This document shows positions 1 through 10,414 of a DNA stretch of 64,000 bases, piece after piece. The notes beneath the pieces were generated by a model. That model saw nothing but the letters and a program-made list of their open reading frames with translations. It searched no databases and was not told the DNA's origin. Numbering within the stretch: the stretch's first letter is position 1; each line of letters begins with the position of its first letter. Origin of the DNA: Cytobacillus firmus DS1 (GTDB lineage: Bacteria > Bacillota > Bacilli > Bacillales > Cytobacillaceae). The stretch covers positions 186,001-250,000 of the forward strand of contig NZ_APVL01000002.1 of assembly GCF_000565285.1 (NCBI RefSeq). Direction: 5' to 3'. Position numbers and translations under genes: made by a program.

Positions 1-1388
1 CGAAACAGGGCATTTTATTTGGATCTGAATTGAAATCTATTTTAGCCCATCCTGATGTTAAGGCAGAAGTCGGCAGGGAAGGTTTGGCTGAAGTCTTTGG
101 ACTGGGGCCATCACGATCCCCTGGCTCAGGGGTTTTCAGAGGCATTGATGAATTAAGGCCTGCTCATGCGCTGATCTTTTCGAGAAATGGACTGAAGGTA
201 TGGCGTTATTGGAATGTGAAAAGTGCCCCTCATGAGGAAAATGTGGAGGAGACGGCTGAGCGGGTCAGAGAACTATTTACGGATGCTGTGACAAGGCAGC
301 TGGTCTCGGATGTTCCATTATGCACGTTCCTTTCCGGCGGAGTGGATTCCAGTGCGATTACAGCTATTGCTGCAAAAGCTTACGAAAAAGACGGTAAGGG
401 CCGTTTGACCACTTATTCGATAGATTATGAGGGAAATGATGAGTTTTTCAAGGCTAATGAGTTTCAGCCCAATTCAGATGGAACATTTATACAGATGATG
501 TCCCAGGCCTTTAATACAAAACATAACAGCAGTATAATCACCCAGAAGCAGCTGGCAGAGGATTTAATCGAATCTGTGCATATGAGGGATCTTCCGGGTA
601 TGGCTGATGTCGATTCCTCCCTGCTATGGTTTTGCAGGGAAATAAAAAAGGATTTTGTTGTCAGTCTATCAGGGGAATGTGCAGATGAGATATTTGGCGG
701 CTATCCATGGTTCCATAGAGAGGAAGATTTAAAGAGGAAGGGATTCCCATGGATGAGGTCACTCGAAGCCAGGCAGGACCTATTGAAAGAAAATTGGAGG
801 AAAAAACTGAACCTTCAAGACTATGCAATGGAAAAATATTTTCAGGCAATCTCCGAAACTCCTGCTTTAGACGGGGAGAGCAGGGAGGACGCAAGCAGGA
901 GAGAGCTTTTCTATATAAATATGATTTACTTTATGACGACCTTATTGGACCGTAAAGACAGAATGAGTATGGGGGCAAGCCTTGAAGTGCGGGTGCCTTT
1001 TGCCGATCATCGGCTTGTGGAATATGTGTGGAATATTCCGTGGGAGATCAAAATGCATGGAAACCGCGAAAAAGGAATTCTTCGCAAAGCTCTTGAGGGC
1101 ATACTGCCGAATGAAGTGTTATACAGAAAGAAAAGCCCTTATCCCAAAACACATAATCCAGAATATACGGCTACAGTCCAGAGGATGCTCAATGGATACC
1201 TGGAGGACCGCTCATCCGCACTGTATGAATTCTTTGACAGCGGCCAGCTGAGGGATATTATTGAGTCGGGAGGTGACTCATTCCGGGAACCATGGTTTGG
1301 GCAGCTCATGACTGGTCCACAGCTGTTAGCACACCTTGCACAGATTCATGTGTGGTTTAAGGATTATAATATTAATATTGCAGAATAA
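1..1388 (+). CDS. asnB: Asparagine synthase (glutamine-hydrolysing), 3' part
   Basis: Makes asparagine from aspartate, ATP and glutamine-derived ammonia in the cytosol. The frame is open from base 3, and the residues before the first possible start (KQGILFGSELKSIL, ending in the conserved 'SE.K.ll.hp' stretch) belong to the glutaminase/synthetase linker, so the gene begins upstream of the window and its N-terminal glutaminase domain is missing here. Visible are the synthetase PP-loop SGGVDSS, a 'SGECADEIFGGY' segment and 'RVPFADHRLVEY', all typical of class B synthetases. In B. subtilis the paralogue followed by a MATE exporter is the sporulation-linked asnO, so this may be the asnO orthologue rather than asnB proper; that part is inference from gene order. 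Confidence 0.93.
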   Translation, partial: KQGILFGSELKSILAHPDVKAEVGREGLAEVFGLGPSRSPGSGVFRGIDELRPAHALIFSRNGLKVWRYWNVKSAPHEENVEETAERVRELFTDAVTRQLVSDVPLCTFLSGGVDSSAITAIAAKAYEKDGKGRLTTYSIDYEGNDEFFKANEFQPNSDGTFIQMMSQAFNTKHNSSIITQKQLAEDLIESVHMRDLPGMADVDSSLLWFCREIKKDFVVSLSGECADEIFGGYPWFHREEDLKRKGFPWMRSLEARQDLLKENWRKKLNLQDYAMEKYFQAISETPALDGESREDASRRELFYINMIYFMTTLLDRKDRMSMGASLEVRVPFADHRLVEYVWNIPWEIKMHGNREKGILRKALEGILPNEVLYRKKSPYPKTHNPEYTATVQRMLNGYLEDRSSALYEFFDSGQLRDIIESGGDSFREPWFGQLMTGPQLLAHLAQIHVWFKDYNINIAE

Positions 1389-1394
1389 AAAAGA

Positions 1395-1416
1395 AGCGGC
1401 AGTCACAACTGCCGCT
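1395..1416. terminator. Bidirectional terminator between asnB and the MATE gene
   Basis: A nine-base-pair stem (AGCGGCAGT / ACTGCCGCT, loop CACA) lies between convergent genes, with A-rich sequence before and T-rich sequence after it, so it can end transcription from both sides. Confidence 0.85.
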
Positions 1417-1424
1417 ATTCTTAT

Positions 1425-2774
1425 TTATACTGCTTTTGAAGACACGAACGACTTATTCACCCAGACTCTGGATCTCCAGCGCCATAACATGAGCAATCCT
1501 CTAAGCCATTCATCGGCAATAAAAGCGATCCAAATGCCGGCAAGACCCAGTCCAAAATGAATTCCGAGAACATAGGAAAGGGTAACACTTACGCCCCACA
1601 TGGACAAGATCCCCATATAAACTGGGAATTTTACATCGCCGGCTGCACGCAGGGAGTTAATGACGACTAAATTAAACGATCTGCCTGGCTCCAGGAGGAT
1701 GGTCAAAAGAATGAGAACACTGCCAACCTTTATGATATCTGGATTAGAAGTGAATATGCCCATCAATTTTTCTGAGAACAGGGAGAAAAGAACCGCAGTC
1801 CCGAATGAAATAATGATGGCTAAGCGCAGGCTTTTCATGCATCTTTTATAGGCTGCCTCATAATCCTTTCCGCCTACCATATGGCCTATCAGGATTTGTG
1901 TGCCCTGGCTGATGGCGACACTGAAAAGGAATATGAACATCATGATATTCTGCGTATACACCTTTGCAGTTAAAGCTTCTGTTCCGAGAGCAGCGATGAA
2001 TATAGTAATCACCATTTGCGATCCATTATAGGATAAATGTTCTCCTGCTGAAGGGATCCCGATTTTTAAAAGATTTTTGATATGTTCCTTTGGAAAGCGA
2101 AAAAGTAATCGGAATGGAAGTGCTTTTTCCGTTCTTTTAAGCAGGACGGCGACAGCAGCAGCCAATCCGATCAATCTGCTGACGACAGTAGAGATGGCCA
2201 CTCCTTCTACACCCAATACCGGAAACCCGAATGGGCCGAAAATAAAAAAGTAATTGCCAATAACATTTAAAATGTTCATGCCGATAGTAATGTACATAAC
2301 ATCTCTTGTAAATCCGTAACTTCTGATGATCGCTCCAATTGTCATAATTGATGCCTGGACAAAGGAAAAGCCGCCAACAATGACTAAGTAGCTGTTTGCC
2401 TGGCTTAAGAGCTCTTCAGGCAAATCCATCATGCGGAGCAGCGGTTTGCCTGATACGAATAGAAGAATACTAAGGATTACCCCAAATACCAGGTTTGCCC
2501 CCAGGGAGACAATCGAAATTTCAGCAGCCGTTTTATTATTTTTTGCGCCAAGATTTTGGGCAATAAGGATGGATGTCCCTGTCGCTACAAATCCAAACAT
2601 GACGATTACGAGCGAAAGGATCTGATTTGACACCCCGACGGCAGCCACAGATTCATCCGAATATTGCGAAAGCATAAGTGTGTCGGCATTTCCCATGAGC
2701 ATGTGGAGCAGTATTTCAATAAAAATGGGCCAGGTTAACGCAAATAATGTCATTTTTTTCTGGTTCTTAGTCAT
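1425..2774 (-). CDS. MATE family multidrug/cation antiporter (YisQ-like)
   Basis: Inner-membrane efflux protein of the MATE family, probably exporting organic cations or toxic compounds with sodium or proton exchange. About twelve hydrophobic segments are visible across 449 residues; the N-terminus carries 'LTWPIFIEILLHMLMG' and the repeat half starts near 'FPKEHIKNLLKIGIPSAGE', the twofold repeat of the family. The start is placed at the ATG preceded by a GGGAG site eight bases upstream; an ORF extension of 18 codons has no ribosome site. The neighbour on the other side of a shared terminator is an asparagine synthase, as for yisQ in B. subtilis. Substrate cannot be told from sequence. Confidence 0.88.
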   Translation of the reverse strand: MTKNQKKMTLFALTWPIFIEILLHMLMGNADTLMLSQYSDESVAAVGVSNQILSLVIVMFGFVATGTSILIAQNLGAKNNKTAAEISIVSLGANLVFGVILSILLFVSGKPLLRMMDLPEELLSQANSYLVIVGGFSFVQASIMTIGAIIRSYGFTRDVMYITIGMNILNVIGNYFFIFGPFGFPVLGVEGVAISTVVSRLIGLAAAVAVLLKRTEKALPFRLLFRFPKEHIKNLLKIGIPSAGEHLSYNGSQMVITIFIAALGTEALTAKVYTQNIMMFIFLFSVAISQGTQILIGHMVGGKDYEAAYKRCMKSLRLAIIISFGTAVLFSLFSEKLMGIFTSNPDIIKVGSVLILLTILLEPGRSFNLVVINSLRAAGDVKFPVYMGILSMWGVSVTLSYVLGIHFGLGLAGIWIAFIADEWLRGLLMLWRWRSRVWVNKSFVSSKAV

Positions 2775-2834
2775 GGTTATTCTCCCTGTTTGTAAATAAA
2801 TTCTCATGTAAATAGGAACCTGTGACAATGTAAA

Positions 2835-2878
2835 AGCGAAAAAAGAAAAGCCTTAAGGTTTTGCCCTTAAGAACTTTC
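2835..2878 (-). terminator. Terminator of the maltogenic amylase gene
   Basis: Read on the minus strand, CTTAAGG and CCTTAAG form a stem with a short loop, followed by a run rich in T. It lies just after the stop codon of the amylase gene. Confidence 0.65.
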
Positions 2879-2900
2879 CTTATTTCAATCAGTTTCCTAT

Positions 2901-4705
<1,805 letters not shown>

Positions 4706-4792
4706 CCATATGAATGGAGCAGAAATGTATAGTATAAATTCGAGTGTTTGAAATTAAATTTTTTCAAACAAAAATAATTTAGAAAAAAGTAG

Positions 4793-4820
4793 TTGTAAAA
4801 GCCCAAAAACCTTGTATAAT
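4793..4820 (+). promoter_or_regulatory. Sigma-A promoter of the maltodextrin importer operon
   Basis: TTGTAA (4793–4798) and TATAAT (4815–4820) are separated by 16 bp. The predicted start near 4827 leaves a leader of about 155 nt that contains three LacI/CcpA-type operators before the binding-protein gene. Confidence 0.6.
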
Positions 4821-4835
4821 AAAAATTAGAAATTG

Positions 4836-4849
4836 TGCAATCGTTTTCA
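4836..4849 (+). promoter_or_regulatory. cre / LacI-type operator 1 in the importer leader
   Basis: TGCAATCGTTTTCA matches TGNAANCGNWNNCA at every fixed position. It lies just after the predicted transcription start, where CcpA or the local LacI-type regulator would act as a roadblock. Confidence 0.6.
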
Positions 4850-4906
4850 TAGAGCGGTTTCATTGAATTATAGTTTAAGTGAACGCTGATTTTTTTAGAA
4901 ATACAT

Positions 4907-4920
4907 TAAAGCGTTTACAA
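4907..4920 (+). promoter_or_regulatory. cre-like site 2 in the importer leader
   Basis: TTAAAGCGTTTACA differs from the cre consensus TGWAANCGNTNWCA at only one fixed position. Its half-sites are AT-rich, unlike the GTGCAA sites around it, so it may be the CcpA site while the others serve the local regulator. Confidence 0.5.
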
Positions 4921-4924
4921 TTTT

Positions 4925-4940
4925 GTGCAAACGGTTGTAC
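4925..4940 (+). promoter_or_regulatory. LacI-family operator 3 in the importer leader
   Basis: GTGCAAACGGTTGTAC is a near-perfect palindrome around CG. Its first 13 bases recur exactly, in inverse orientation, at 6441–6453 upstream of the permease genes, which suggests a common regulator, probably the LacI-type protein encoded at 10415–11461. Confidence 0.6.
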
Positions 4941-4981
4941 TATTTACATTAAGCAACAGATCTATTTAAGGGGGCAATATC

Positions 4982-6274
4982 ATGAAAAAGTCACTATCTT
5001 TCTTTATGATGCTGGTATTAGTAATAGGAATGCTGGCAGCTTGCGGTCCTCAGCGTGAGGCACAGCCGGAAAATACAGATAAAGATAACGGTACAGGTGA
5101 AAACCAGGCTGAAGAGCCAAAACCGGAAAAATTAGTAGTTTGGGAAGACACAGATAAAGGCGTAGCATTAAAGCCTGCCATTGAGTCTTTTGAAAAAGAA
5201 TATGGAATTAAAGTTGAATTCAAAGAATTAGGCATGGCTGATAAAATCCGTGACCAATTAAGGCTTGATGGACCTGCAGGAAATGCACCTGACGTTGTTA
5301 CACTGCCTCATGACCAAATTGGCCAGGTTGTAACAGAAGGTCTTCTTCAGGAAATCAAGGTTGATGACAGCGTTCTTGATACTTTCACAGAATCATCCAT
5401 CAGTGCTCAAATGTATGATGGAAAGCTATATGGTCTTCCAAAAGCAACCGAAACACCAGTTTTCATCTATAATAAAGCATTAATGGAAAAAGCTCCTGAG
5501 ACAATGGATGAGCTTTATACTCAAGCTAAAGAATTAACAACTGGCGGACAGTATGGATTCCTGGCTTTATTCGATAACTTTTATTTCGCTCACGGTCCTA
5601 TCGCTGGCATGGGTGGATATGTTTTCAATGAAAAGGACGGAGCATTAGACCGTGAAGATGTTGGTTTAAATAACGAAGGCGCTGTTGAAGGTGCTGAGTT
5701 TATTCAAAAATGGTACAGCGAAGGCTTATTCCCTAAAGGAATTATCGGGGAAAGCGGTGGAGCTGCAATGGATGGCCTATTCAATGAAGGAAAAGCTGCT
5801 TCTGTAATGAATGGTCCATGGGCACTTCAAGGAATGAAGGATGCAGGGATTGATGTCGGTGTTTCTGTAATGCCTAAGCTTTCAAACGGTGAGCCTGTTA
5901 AGACATTCATGGGTGTTAAGGGATGGAATGTAACTGCATTCACTAAAAACCCTTATTGGGCAACAAAGTTAGTTGAACATATTACAAACGAAGAAAACGC
6001 AAAAATCCGTTTCGAGACAACTCAGGAAATCCCTCCTGTAAAATCTCTTATTGAAGATCCGGTAATCGCAGACAATGAAGCTGCAAAAGCAGTTGCTGAG
6101 CAATCTCAATACGCTGTTCCAATGCCAAACATTCCTGAAATGGCTGAAGTTTGGGGACCAATGGCTTCTGCACTTCAAACCATTGCAACCGGTAAAGCGG
6201 AGCCAAAAGCAGCGCTTGATGATGCAGTTAAAACGATCAAAACAAATATTGAAACAAATCACCCTGCCAAGTAA
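4982..6274 (+). CDS. Maltodextrin-binding lipoprotein of ABC importer (MalE/MdxE type)
   Basis: Extracytoplasmic solute-binding protein, family 1, that hands maltose or maltodextrin to the permease pair encoded downstream. A lipoprotein signal peptide ends in lipobox LAAC with the modified cysteine at residue 21, followed by a charged flexible linker. The mature part reads like MdxE/MalE, including 'KLVVWEDTDKG', 'DVVTLPHDQIGQV' and 'GVKGWNVTAFTKNP'. A GGGGG ribosome site precedes the ATG. The gene is separated from the permease genes by about 260 bp holding two hairpins and an operator, so expression above the permeases is likely. B. subtilis MdxE is similar in length. Ligand preference for maltodextrin is inferred from family and neighbours. 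Confidence 0.9.
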   Translation: MKKSLSFFMMLVLVIGMLAACGPQREAQPENTDKDNGTGENQAEEPKPEKLVVWEDTDKGVALKPAIESFEKEYGIKVEFKELGMADKIRDQLRLDGPAGNAPDVVTLPHDQIGQVVTEGLLQEIKVDDSVLDTFTESSISAQMYDGKLYGLPKATETPVFIYNKALMEKAPETMDELYTQAKELTTGGQYGFLALFDNFYFAHGPIAGMGGYVFNEKDGALDREDVGLNNEGAVEGAEFIQKWYSEGLFPKGIIGESGGAAMDGLFNEGKAASVMNGPWALQGMKDAGIDVGVSVMPKLSNGEPVKTFMGVKGWNVTAFTKNPYWATKLVEHITNEENAKIRFETTQEIPPVKSLIEDPVIADNEAAKAVAEQSQYAVPMPNIPEMAEVWGPMASALQTIATGKAEPKAALDDAVKTIKTNIETNHPAK

Positions 6275-6290
6275 AGCTTGACAGACAAAA

Positions 6291-6318
6291 GGGCGGTACC
6301 TCTGAGGAGGTATTGCCC
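6291..6318 (+). terminator. Hairpin after the binding-protein gene (partial terminator/stabiliser)
   Basis: GGGCGGTACCTC and GAGGTATTGCCC pair over 12 bp (two G-U) around a TGAG loop, 16 bases after the stop codon. The T-rich tract behind it is weak, which fits partial termination or 3'-end protection of the upstream mRNA. Confidence 0.65.
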
Positions 6319-6403
6319 ATACTTTTATGTAATGATAAAAAACTGAAGGTGCCTGAGCAGATAGGTCTCTGCTGCAAATGAATACTTTCGTACCTTTAAG
6401 CAT

Positions 6404-6422
6404 AAGCGGCAGAAAGCCGCTT
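6404..6422 (+). terminator. Second hairpin between binding-protein and permease genes
   Basis: AAGCGGC and GCCGCTT form a seven-base-pair stem with an AGAAA loop, followed by TCATGTTCCTCTT. It could be a second weak terminator. Confidence 0.5.
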
Positions 6423-6439
6423 TCATGTTCCTCTTAAGA

Positions 6440-6453
6440 GCAACCGTTTGCAC
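6440..6453 (+). promoter_or_regulatory. LacI-family operator upstream of permease genes
   Basis: GCAACCGTTTGCAC is the inverse copy of the operator at 4925–4937 (13 identical bases). A possible -10 TATAAT follows at 6486–6491 but has no clear -35, so an internal regulated promoter is possible, not proven. Confidence 0.55.
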
Positions 6454-6537
6454 GTAATCAATCGCTACTATTCTTTTAAATGAATTATAATAATAGAAAA
6501 ATACTTTCTCCTATAAGAAAGGGGAGGCAATAGCTAT

Positions 6538-7821
6538 ATGGACACAAAAAAAATGACATCCAACCATGGAAGAAATGCTGCTCTATTATCCATCCTGCCT
6601 GGATTTGGACAGTTTTATAATAAACAGTTCGTAAAAGGTGCTATATTTTTAATTCTTACCGTTTCGTTCTTTGCAGCATTCTATGACACGCTGAATTGGG
6701 GCTTCTGGGGACTATTCACACTAGGGGAAATTCCAGTTCTGGACCATTCCATTTTCCTTCTGATCGACGGAATTATTGCACTGATCGTAACAGCATTGGG
6801 GCTGATCATTTATGCCTTTAATATTTATGATGCTTATAATAACGGGAAAAAACGTGATTTGGGATTGGAATTAAACAGTGTCAGAGAACAGTATCACAAT
6901 CTCCTTGATAATGGTTTCCCATACTTAATGATCTCACCAGGTTTTTTCCTTTTGGTGTTCGTTGTAATTTTTCCCATCTTATTCGTAGTTCTTCTTGCAT
7001 TTACTAACTATGATCTATACCATTCTCCACCTGCAAAGCTGGTAGATTGGGTTGGCATTCAGAACTTTATCGATATTTTTAAACTGGATTTATGGAGAAA
7101 AACCTTCTTTGGCGTAATGGGCTGGACAATAGTCTGGACTTTTGTAGCTACGACTCTCCAGGTAGCTCTGGGTATTTTCCTGGCAATTCTCGTTAACCAG
7201 AAGGATCTCAAAGGGAAAGCGATTGTCCGCACAATTTTCATTCTCCCTTGGGCAGTTCCTTCATTTATCTCGATCCTGATTTTTTCAGGAATGTTCAATG
7301 AAACATTCGGTGTGGTTAATAAAACAATTCTAGATGCAATTGGCATCGGTGCCGTTCCATGGATGACTGAGGAGAATTGGACACGTTTAGCTTTAATCTT
7401 CATCCAGTCCTGGCTTGGATTCCCATTCATTTTTGCCATGACAACAGGTGTGCTGCAGTCTATTCCGGATGAGCTTTATGAAGCTGCAACAGTTGACGGT
7501 GCATCGATTTTGCAGAAATTCACAAAGATTACTCTGCCGTTGGTTTTGTTTGCAACGGCACCGATTATCATTACTCAGTATACGTTCAACTTCAATAACT
7601 TTAATGTTATCTTCTTGTTTAATGGCGGCGGACCGGCTATTCCGGGCCAAAATGCCGGCGGTTCGGATATTCTTATATCCTGGATTTATAAACTGACTAT
7701 GACTTCTGCCCAATATGGCAAAGCTGCTGCAGTTACCATGATTCTTTCGCTTATCGTCATCACTGTAGCACTATGGCAGTTTAGAAGAACAAAATCATTC
7801 CAAGAAGAGGATTTGATGTAG
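6538..7821 (+). CDS. Maltodextrin ABC importer permease (MalF/MdxF type)
   Basis: Inner-membrane permease subunit that pairs with the next gene product to move maltodextrin. The N-terminus has an extra pair of hydrophobic segments ('ALLSILPGFGQFYNKQFVKG…') as in MdxF of B. subtilis, then six further membrane spans. The ATPase-contact EAA loop is visible as 'EAATVDGASILQKFTKITLPL' split around residues 320–340. Length (427) is close to MdxF (435). AAGGGGAGG precedes the ATG by about ten bases. Two bases separate it from the next gene. The locus has no ATPase gene; in Bacillus the shared ATPase MsmX serves such importers, which is the likely arrangement here. Confidence 0.93.
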   Translation: MDTKKMTSNHGRNAALLSILPGFGQFYNKQFVKGAIFLILTVSFFAAFYDTLNWGFWGLFTLGEIPVLDHSIFLLIDGIIALIVTALGLIIYAFNIYDAYNNGKKRDLGLELNSVREQYHNLLDNGFPYLMISPGFFLLVFVVIFPILFVVLLAFTNYDLYHSPPAKLVDWVGIQNFIDIFKLDLWRKTFFGVMGWTIVWTFVATTLQVALGIFLAILVNQKDLKGKAIVRTIFILPWAVPSFISILIFSGMFNETFGVVNKTILDAIGIGAVPWMTEENWTRLALIFIQSWLGFPFIFAMTTGVLQSIPDELYEAATVDGASILQKFTKITLPLVLFATAPIIITQYTFNFNNFNVIFLFNGGGPAIPGQNAGGSDILISWIYKLTMTSAQYGKAAAVTMILSLIVITVALWQFRRTKSFQEEDLM

Positions 7822-7823
7822 AC

Positions 7824-8666
7824 ATGAGCATGAAGAAAAATAAAATGATCCGGCTGACACTTTCATATTTAATCATTGCCTTAATGAGCTTTATTGTCAT
7901 TTATCCGCTTTTGTGGGTAATAGGCTCATCATTAAATCCTGGCCAGAGTTTGTCGGGATCAACTATGTTTCCTGAAAATCCGACCTTGGCCCATTATAAA
8001 TACCTATTTGATTTAGAGAAGTCCAATTATGTTAAATGGTACTGGAATTCATTGAAAATAAGTACGCTGACCATGATACTAACGGTTATTACAGTATCAT
8101 TGACTGCCTATTCGTTTTCACGTTACCGTTTTATCGGGCGGAAAAATGGTTTATTAACGTTCCTGGTACTGCAAATGATACCTAACTTTGCAGCCCTGAT
8201 CGCCATTTTTGTATTAGCGACAAGAACTGGTTTAATTGATACACATCTTGGATTGATCCTGGTGTATGTAGGTGGCCAGATCCCTATGAATACATGGCTG
8301 ATGAAAGGCTATCTCGATACGATTCCGAAAGAACTTGATGAATCTGCGAAAATGGATGGTGCAAGCCATCTTCGTGTTTTCTGGCAAATTGTTATGCCGC
8401 TAGCAAAACCAATTGTAGCGGTAGTTGCGCTATTTTCATTCATTGCTCCTTTTGGTGATTTCATCCTTGCCAGAATTTTATTAAGAACAGATGAAAAGTT
8501 CACAATGGCAGTAGGATTGTATGAAATGGTTGCCAAGCAATTTGGTAATGAATTTACAAAGTTTGCAGCTGGCTCGGTTTTAATAGCGATTCCGATTGCT
8601 GCGCTTTTCCTCATGTTCCAGAAATACTTTGTATCAGGTTTGACGGCAGGGGGAACAAAAGGCTAA
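7824..8666 (+). CDS. Maltodextrin ABC importer permease (MalG/MdxG type)
   Basis: Second permease subunit of the maltodextrin importer. It has six predicted membrane spans in 280 residues, matching MdxG (278), and the EAA-type loop 'ESAKMDGASHLRVF' near residues 170–185 for docking the ATPase. The start codon lies two bases after the stop of the previous gene, so the two are translated together. Known family role: sugar ABC permease of the CUT1 group. The substrate is inferred from the locus. Confidence 0.93.
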   Translation: MSMKKNKMIRLTLSYLIIALMSFIVIYPLLWVIGSSLNPGQSLSGSTMFPENPTLAHYKYLFDLEKSNYVKWYWNSLKISTLTMILTVITVSLTAYSFSRYRFIGRKNGLLTFLVLQMIPNFAALIAIFVLATRTGLIDTHLGLILVYVGGQIPMNTWLMKGYLDTIPKELDESAKMDGASHLRVFWQIVMPLAKPIVAVVALFSFIAPFGDFILARILLRTDEKFTMAVGLYEMVAKQFGNEFTKFAAGSVLIAIPIAALFLMFQKYFVSGLTAGGTKG

Positions 8667-8755
8667 TCTTAAAGGGCTGAAACTTTACTTGCCGCTGCAG
8701 GCTGCGAACTTGATTGGAGTCTCGGAGCGGCTTGAAAAATGAAGGAGGAGCGGCG

Positions 8756-10294
8756 ATGAAAAAAGGATTCATAACCTTCATCTTAATCCCGTTTCTTCTT
8801 TTTTATGCCCTGCCGGCAGCAGCAGCTGAAAAAGAAGAGCGTAAATGGCAAGATGAAACAATTTATTTCTTAATGGTAGACCGATTTAGCAATGGAGATC
8901 CGAACAATGATTTTAAAGTTGATGTTCAGGATCCAAAGGCTTATCATGGCGGAGATTTTAAGGGAATTACAGAACGCCTTGATTATATTAAGGATATGGG
9001 GTTTACAGCAATTTGGCTGACTCCCGTTTTTGATAATGAAGAGAAGGGCTATCACGGTTACTGGATCAAGGATTTTTATAATACGGAAGAACACTTTGGC
9101 ACAATGGATGAGTTCAAAGAATTAGTCCAGGAAGCCCACAAAAGAGATATGAAAGTGATATTGGACTTCGTAGTGAACCATGTAGGCTACAATCACGATT
9201 GGGTTAATGATCCTGAAAAAAAAGATTGGTTCCATGAAAAAAAGGATATCGCGAACTGGTCGAATCAGACTGAAATTGAAAATGGCTGGATTTATGGGCT
9301 CCCTGATTTAAACCAGGAGAACCCTGATATGAAAAACTATTTAATGGATGCAGCTAAGTGGTGGATTGAAGAAACGGATATTGACGGTTATCGACTTGAT
9401 ACCGTTAAGCATGTTCCAAAATCTTTCTGGACCGACTTCTCCAAAAATGTCAAATCAGTCAAAGAAGACTTTTATTTGCTTGGGGAAGTATGGTCGGATG
9501 ATCCCAAATACATTGCCCAATATGAAAAAACGGGGATAGACGGCTTTGTTGATTATCCTTTAAACGATCATCTGAGAACCGCCTTTGCAGAACCTGATAA
9601 ACCGTTAAGCTGGCTTTTTACAAACTGGGATCGAAATAAAGCATTTTATGAAAATCCCTACCTAATGGGGACCTTCATGGATAATCACGATACTGTCAGG
9701 TTCACTCGTGATGCTATCACAAAAAATCATCATCCGGGACCAAGATGGAAGCTTGCATTAACATACATGTATACCTCACCTGGGATTCCGATCGTTTATT
9801 ATGGAAGTGAAATAGCTATGGATGGCGGTGAAGATCCTGACAACCGCAGGCAAATGGATTTCCGTACAGACAAAGAGTTAATAGATTATATTACAAAACT
9901 CGGTGAAGTAAGGAAATTACTGCCATCTCTAACGAGAGGCGACATGGAATTGCTGGAGGAAAAGGACGGTTTTGCTGTTTATAAACGGACATTCGATGAT
10001 GAAACAACGGTGATTGCAATCAATAATTCAACAAAGACACAGAAAGCGGTGCTTGATTCCTCACAATTGGAAGAAGGAAGAGAGCTCCGCGGCATGATTT
10101 CTAATGATCTTATCCGCAGTAAAGACGATAAATATGAGTTGATTATTGATCGGGAAGAAGCTGAAGTATATGTTCTTAAAGAAAAATCAGGATTGAATAT
10201 TCCGCTAATTGGAGCACTTGCGGCAGTTTATTCAGCTTTTATGATTTTTCTATATCTTTTATGGAAGCGGTCCAAAAAGAAGAAATCGGAGTAA
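8756..10294 (+). CDS. Cell-surface alpha-amylase with C-terminal membrane anchor (GH13)
   Basis: Secreted starch-degrading GH13 enzyme held on the membrane. A signal peptide (residues 1–24, 'AAAA' before the mature region) is followed by the GH13 barrel with DFVVNH (137–142), nucleophile D215 in GYRLD, acid/base E244 in GEVW and DNHD (309–312). One hydrophobic segment near 481–504 and a lysine-rich tail (KRSKKKKSE) form a stop-transfer anchor, so the catalytic domain should sit outside the cell. The start is the ATG after AAGGAGG; a 14-codon upstream extension has no ribosome site. It follows the importer genes by about 90 bp and probably supplies them with dextrins. Confidence 0.92.
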   Translation: MKKGFITFILIPFLLFYALPAAAAEKEERKWQDETIYFLMVDRFSNGDPNNDFKVDVQDPKAYHGGDFKGITERLDYIKDMGFTAIWLTPVFDNEEKGYHGYWIKDFYNTEEHFGTMDEFKELVQEAHKRDMKVILDFVVNHVGYNHDWVNDPEKKDWFHEKKDIANWSNQTEIENGWIYGLPDLNQENPDMKNYLMDAAKWWIEETDIDGYRLDTVKHVPKSFWTDFSKNVKSVKEDFYLLGEVWSDDPKYIAQYEKTGIDGFVDYPLNDHLRTAFAEPDKPLSWLFTNWDRNKAFYENPYLMGTFMDNHDTVRFTRDAITKNHHPGPRWKLALTYMYTSPGIPIVYYGSEIAMDGGEDPDNRRQMDFRTDKELIDYITKLGEVRKLLPSLTRGDMELLEEKDGFAVYKRTFDDETTVIAINNSTKTQKAVLDSSQLEEGRELRGMISNDLIRSKDDKYELIIDREEAEVYVLKEKSGLNIPLIGALAAVYSAFMIFLYLLWKRSKKKKSE

Positions 10295-10356
10295 TTTTAT
10301 TTTATTTGCCTCCCCTTCTTCCTAATCCTGTTAACAGTTTAAAAATAAAAAGAAAA

Positions 10357-10371
10357 TCAAATCGGTTTTGA
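10357..10371 (+). promoter_or_regulatory. Possible operator upstream of the LacI-type regulator
   Basis: TCAAATCGGTTTTGA is an imperfect palindrome around CG, 44 bp before the start codon, resembling the other operators of the locus. It could allow autoregulation. TATAAT-like sequence follows at 10373–10378. Confidence 0.35.
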
Positions 10372-10414
10372 TTATAATATTAATAACAGAGACCTCAAGG
10401 AGAGGGTGATTCAA

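Noticed and set aside
5969-6403. 144-codon minus-strand frame
   Set aside because: Antisense to the binding-protein gene and its downstream hairpins; no start signals.
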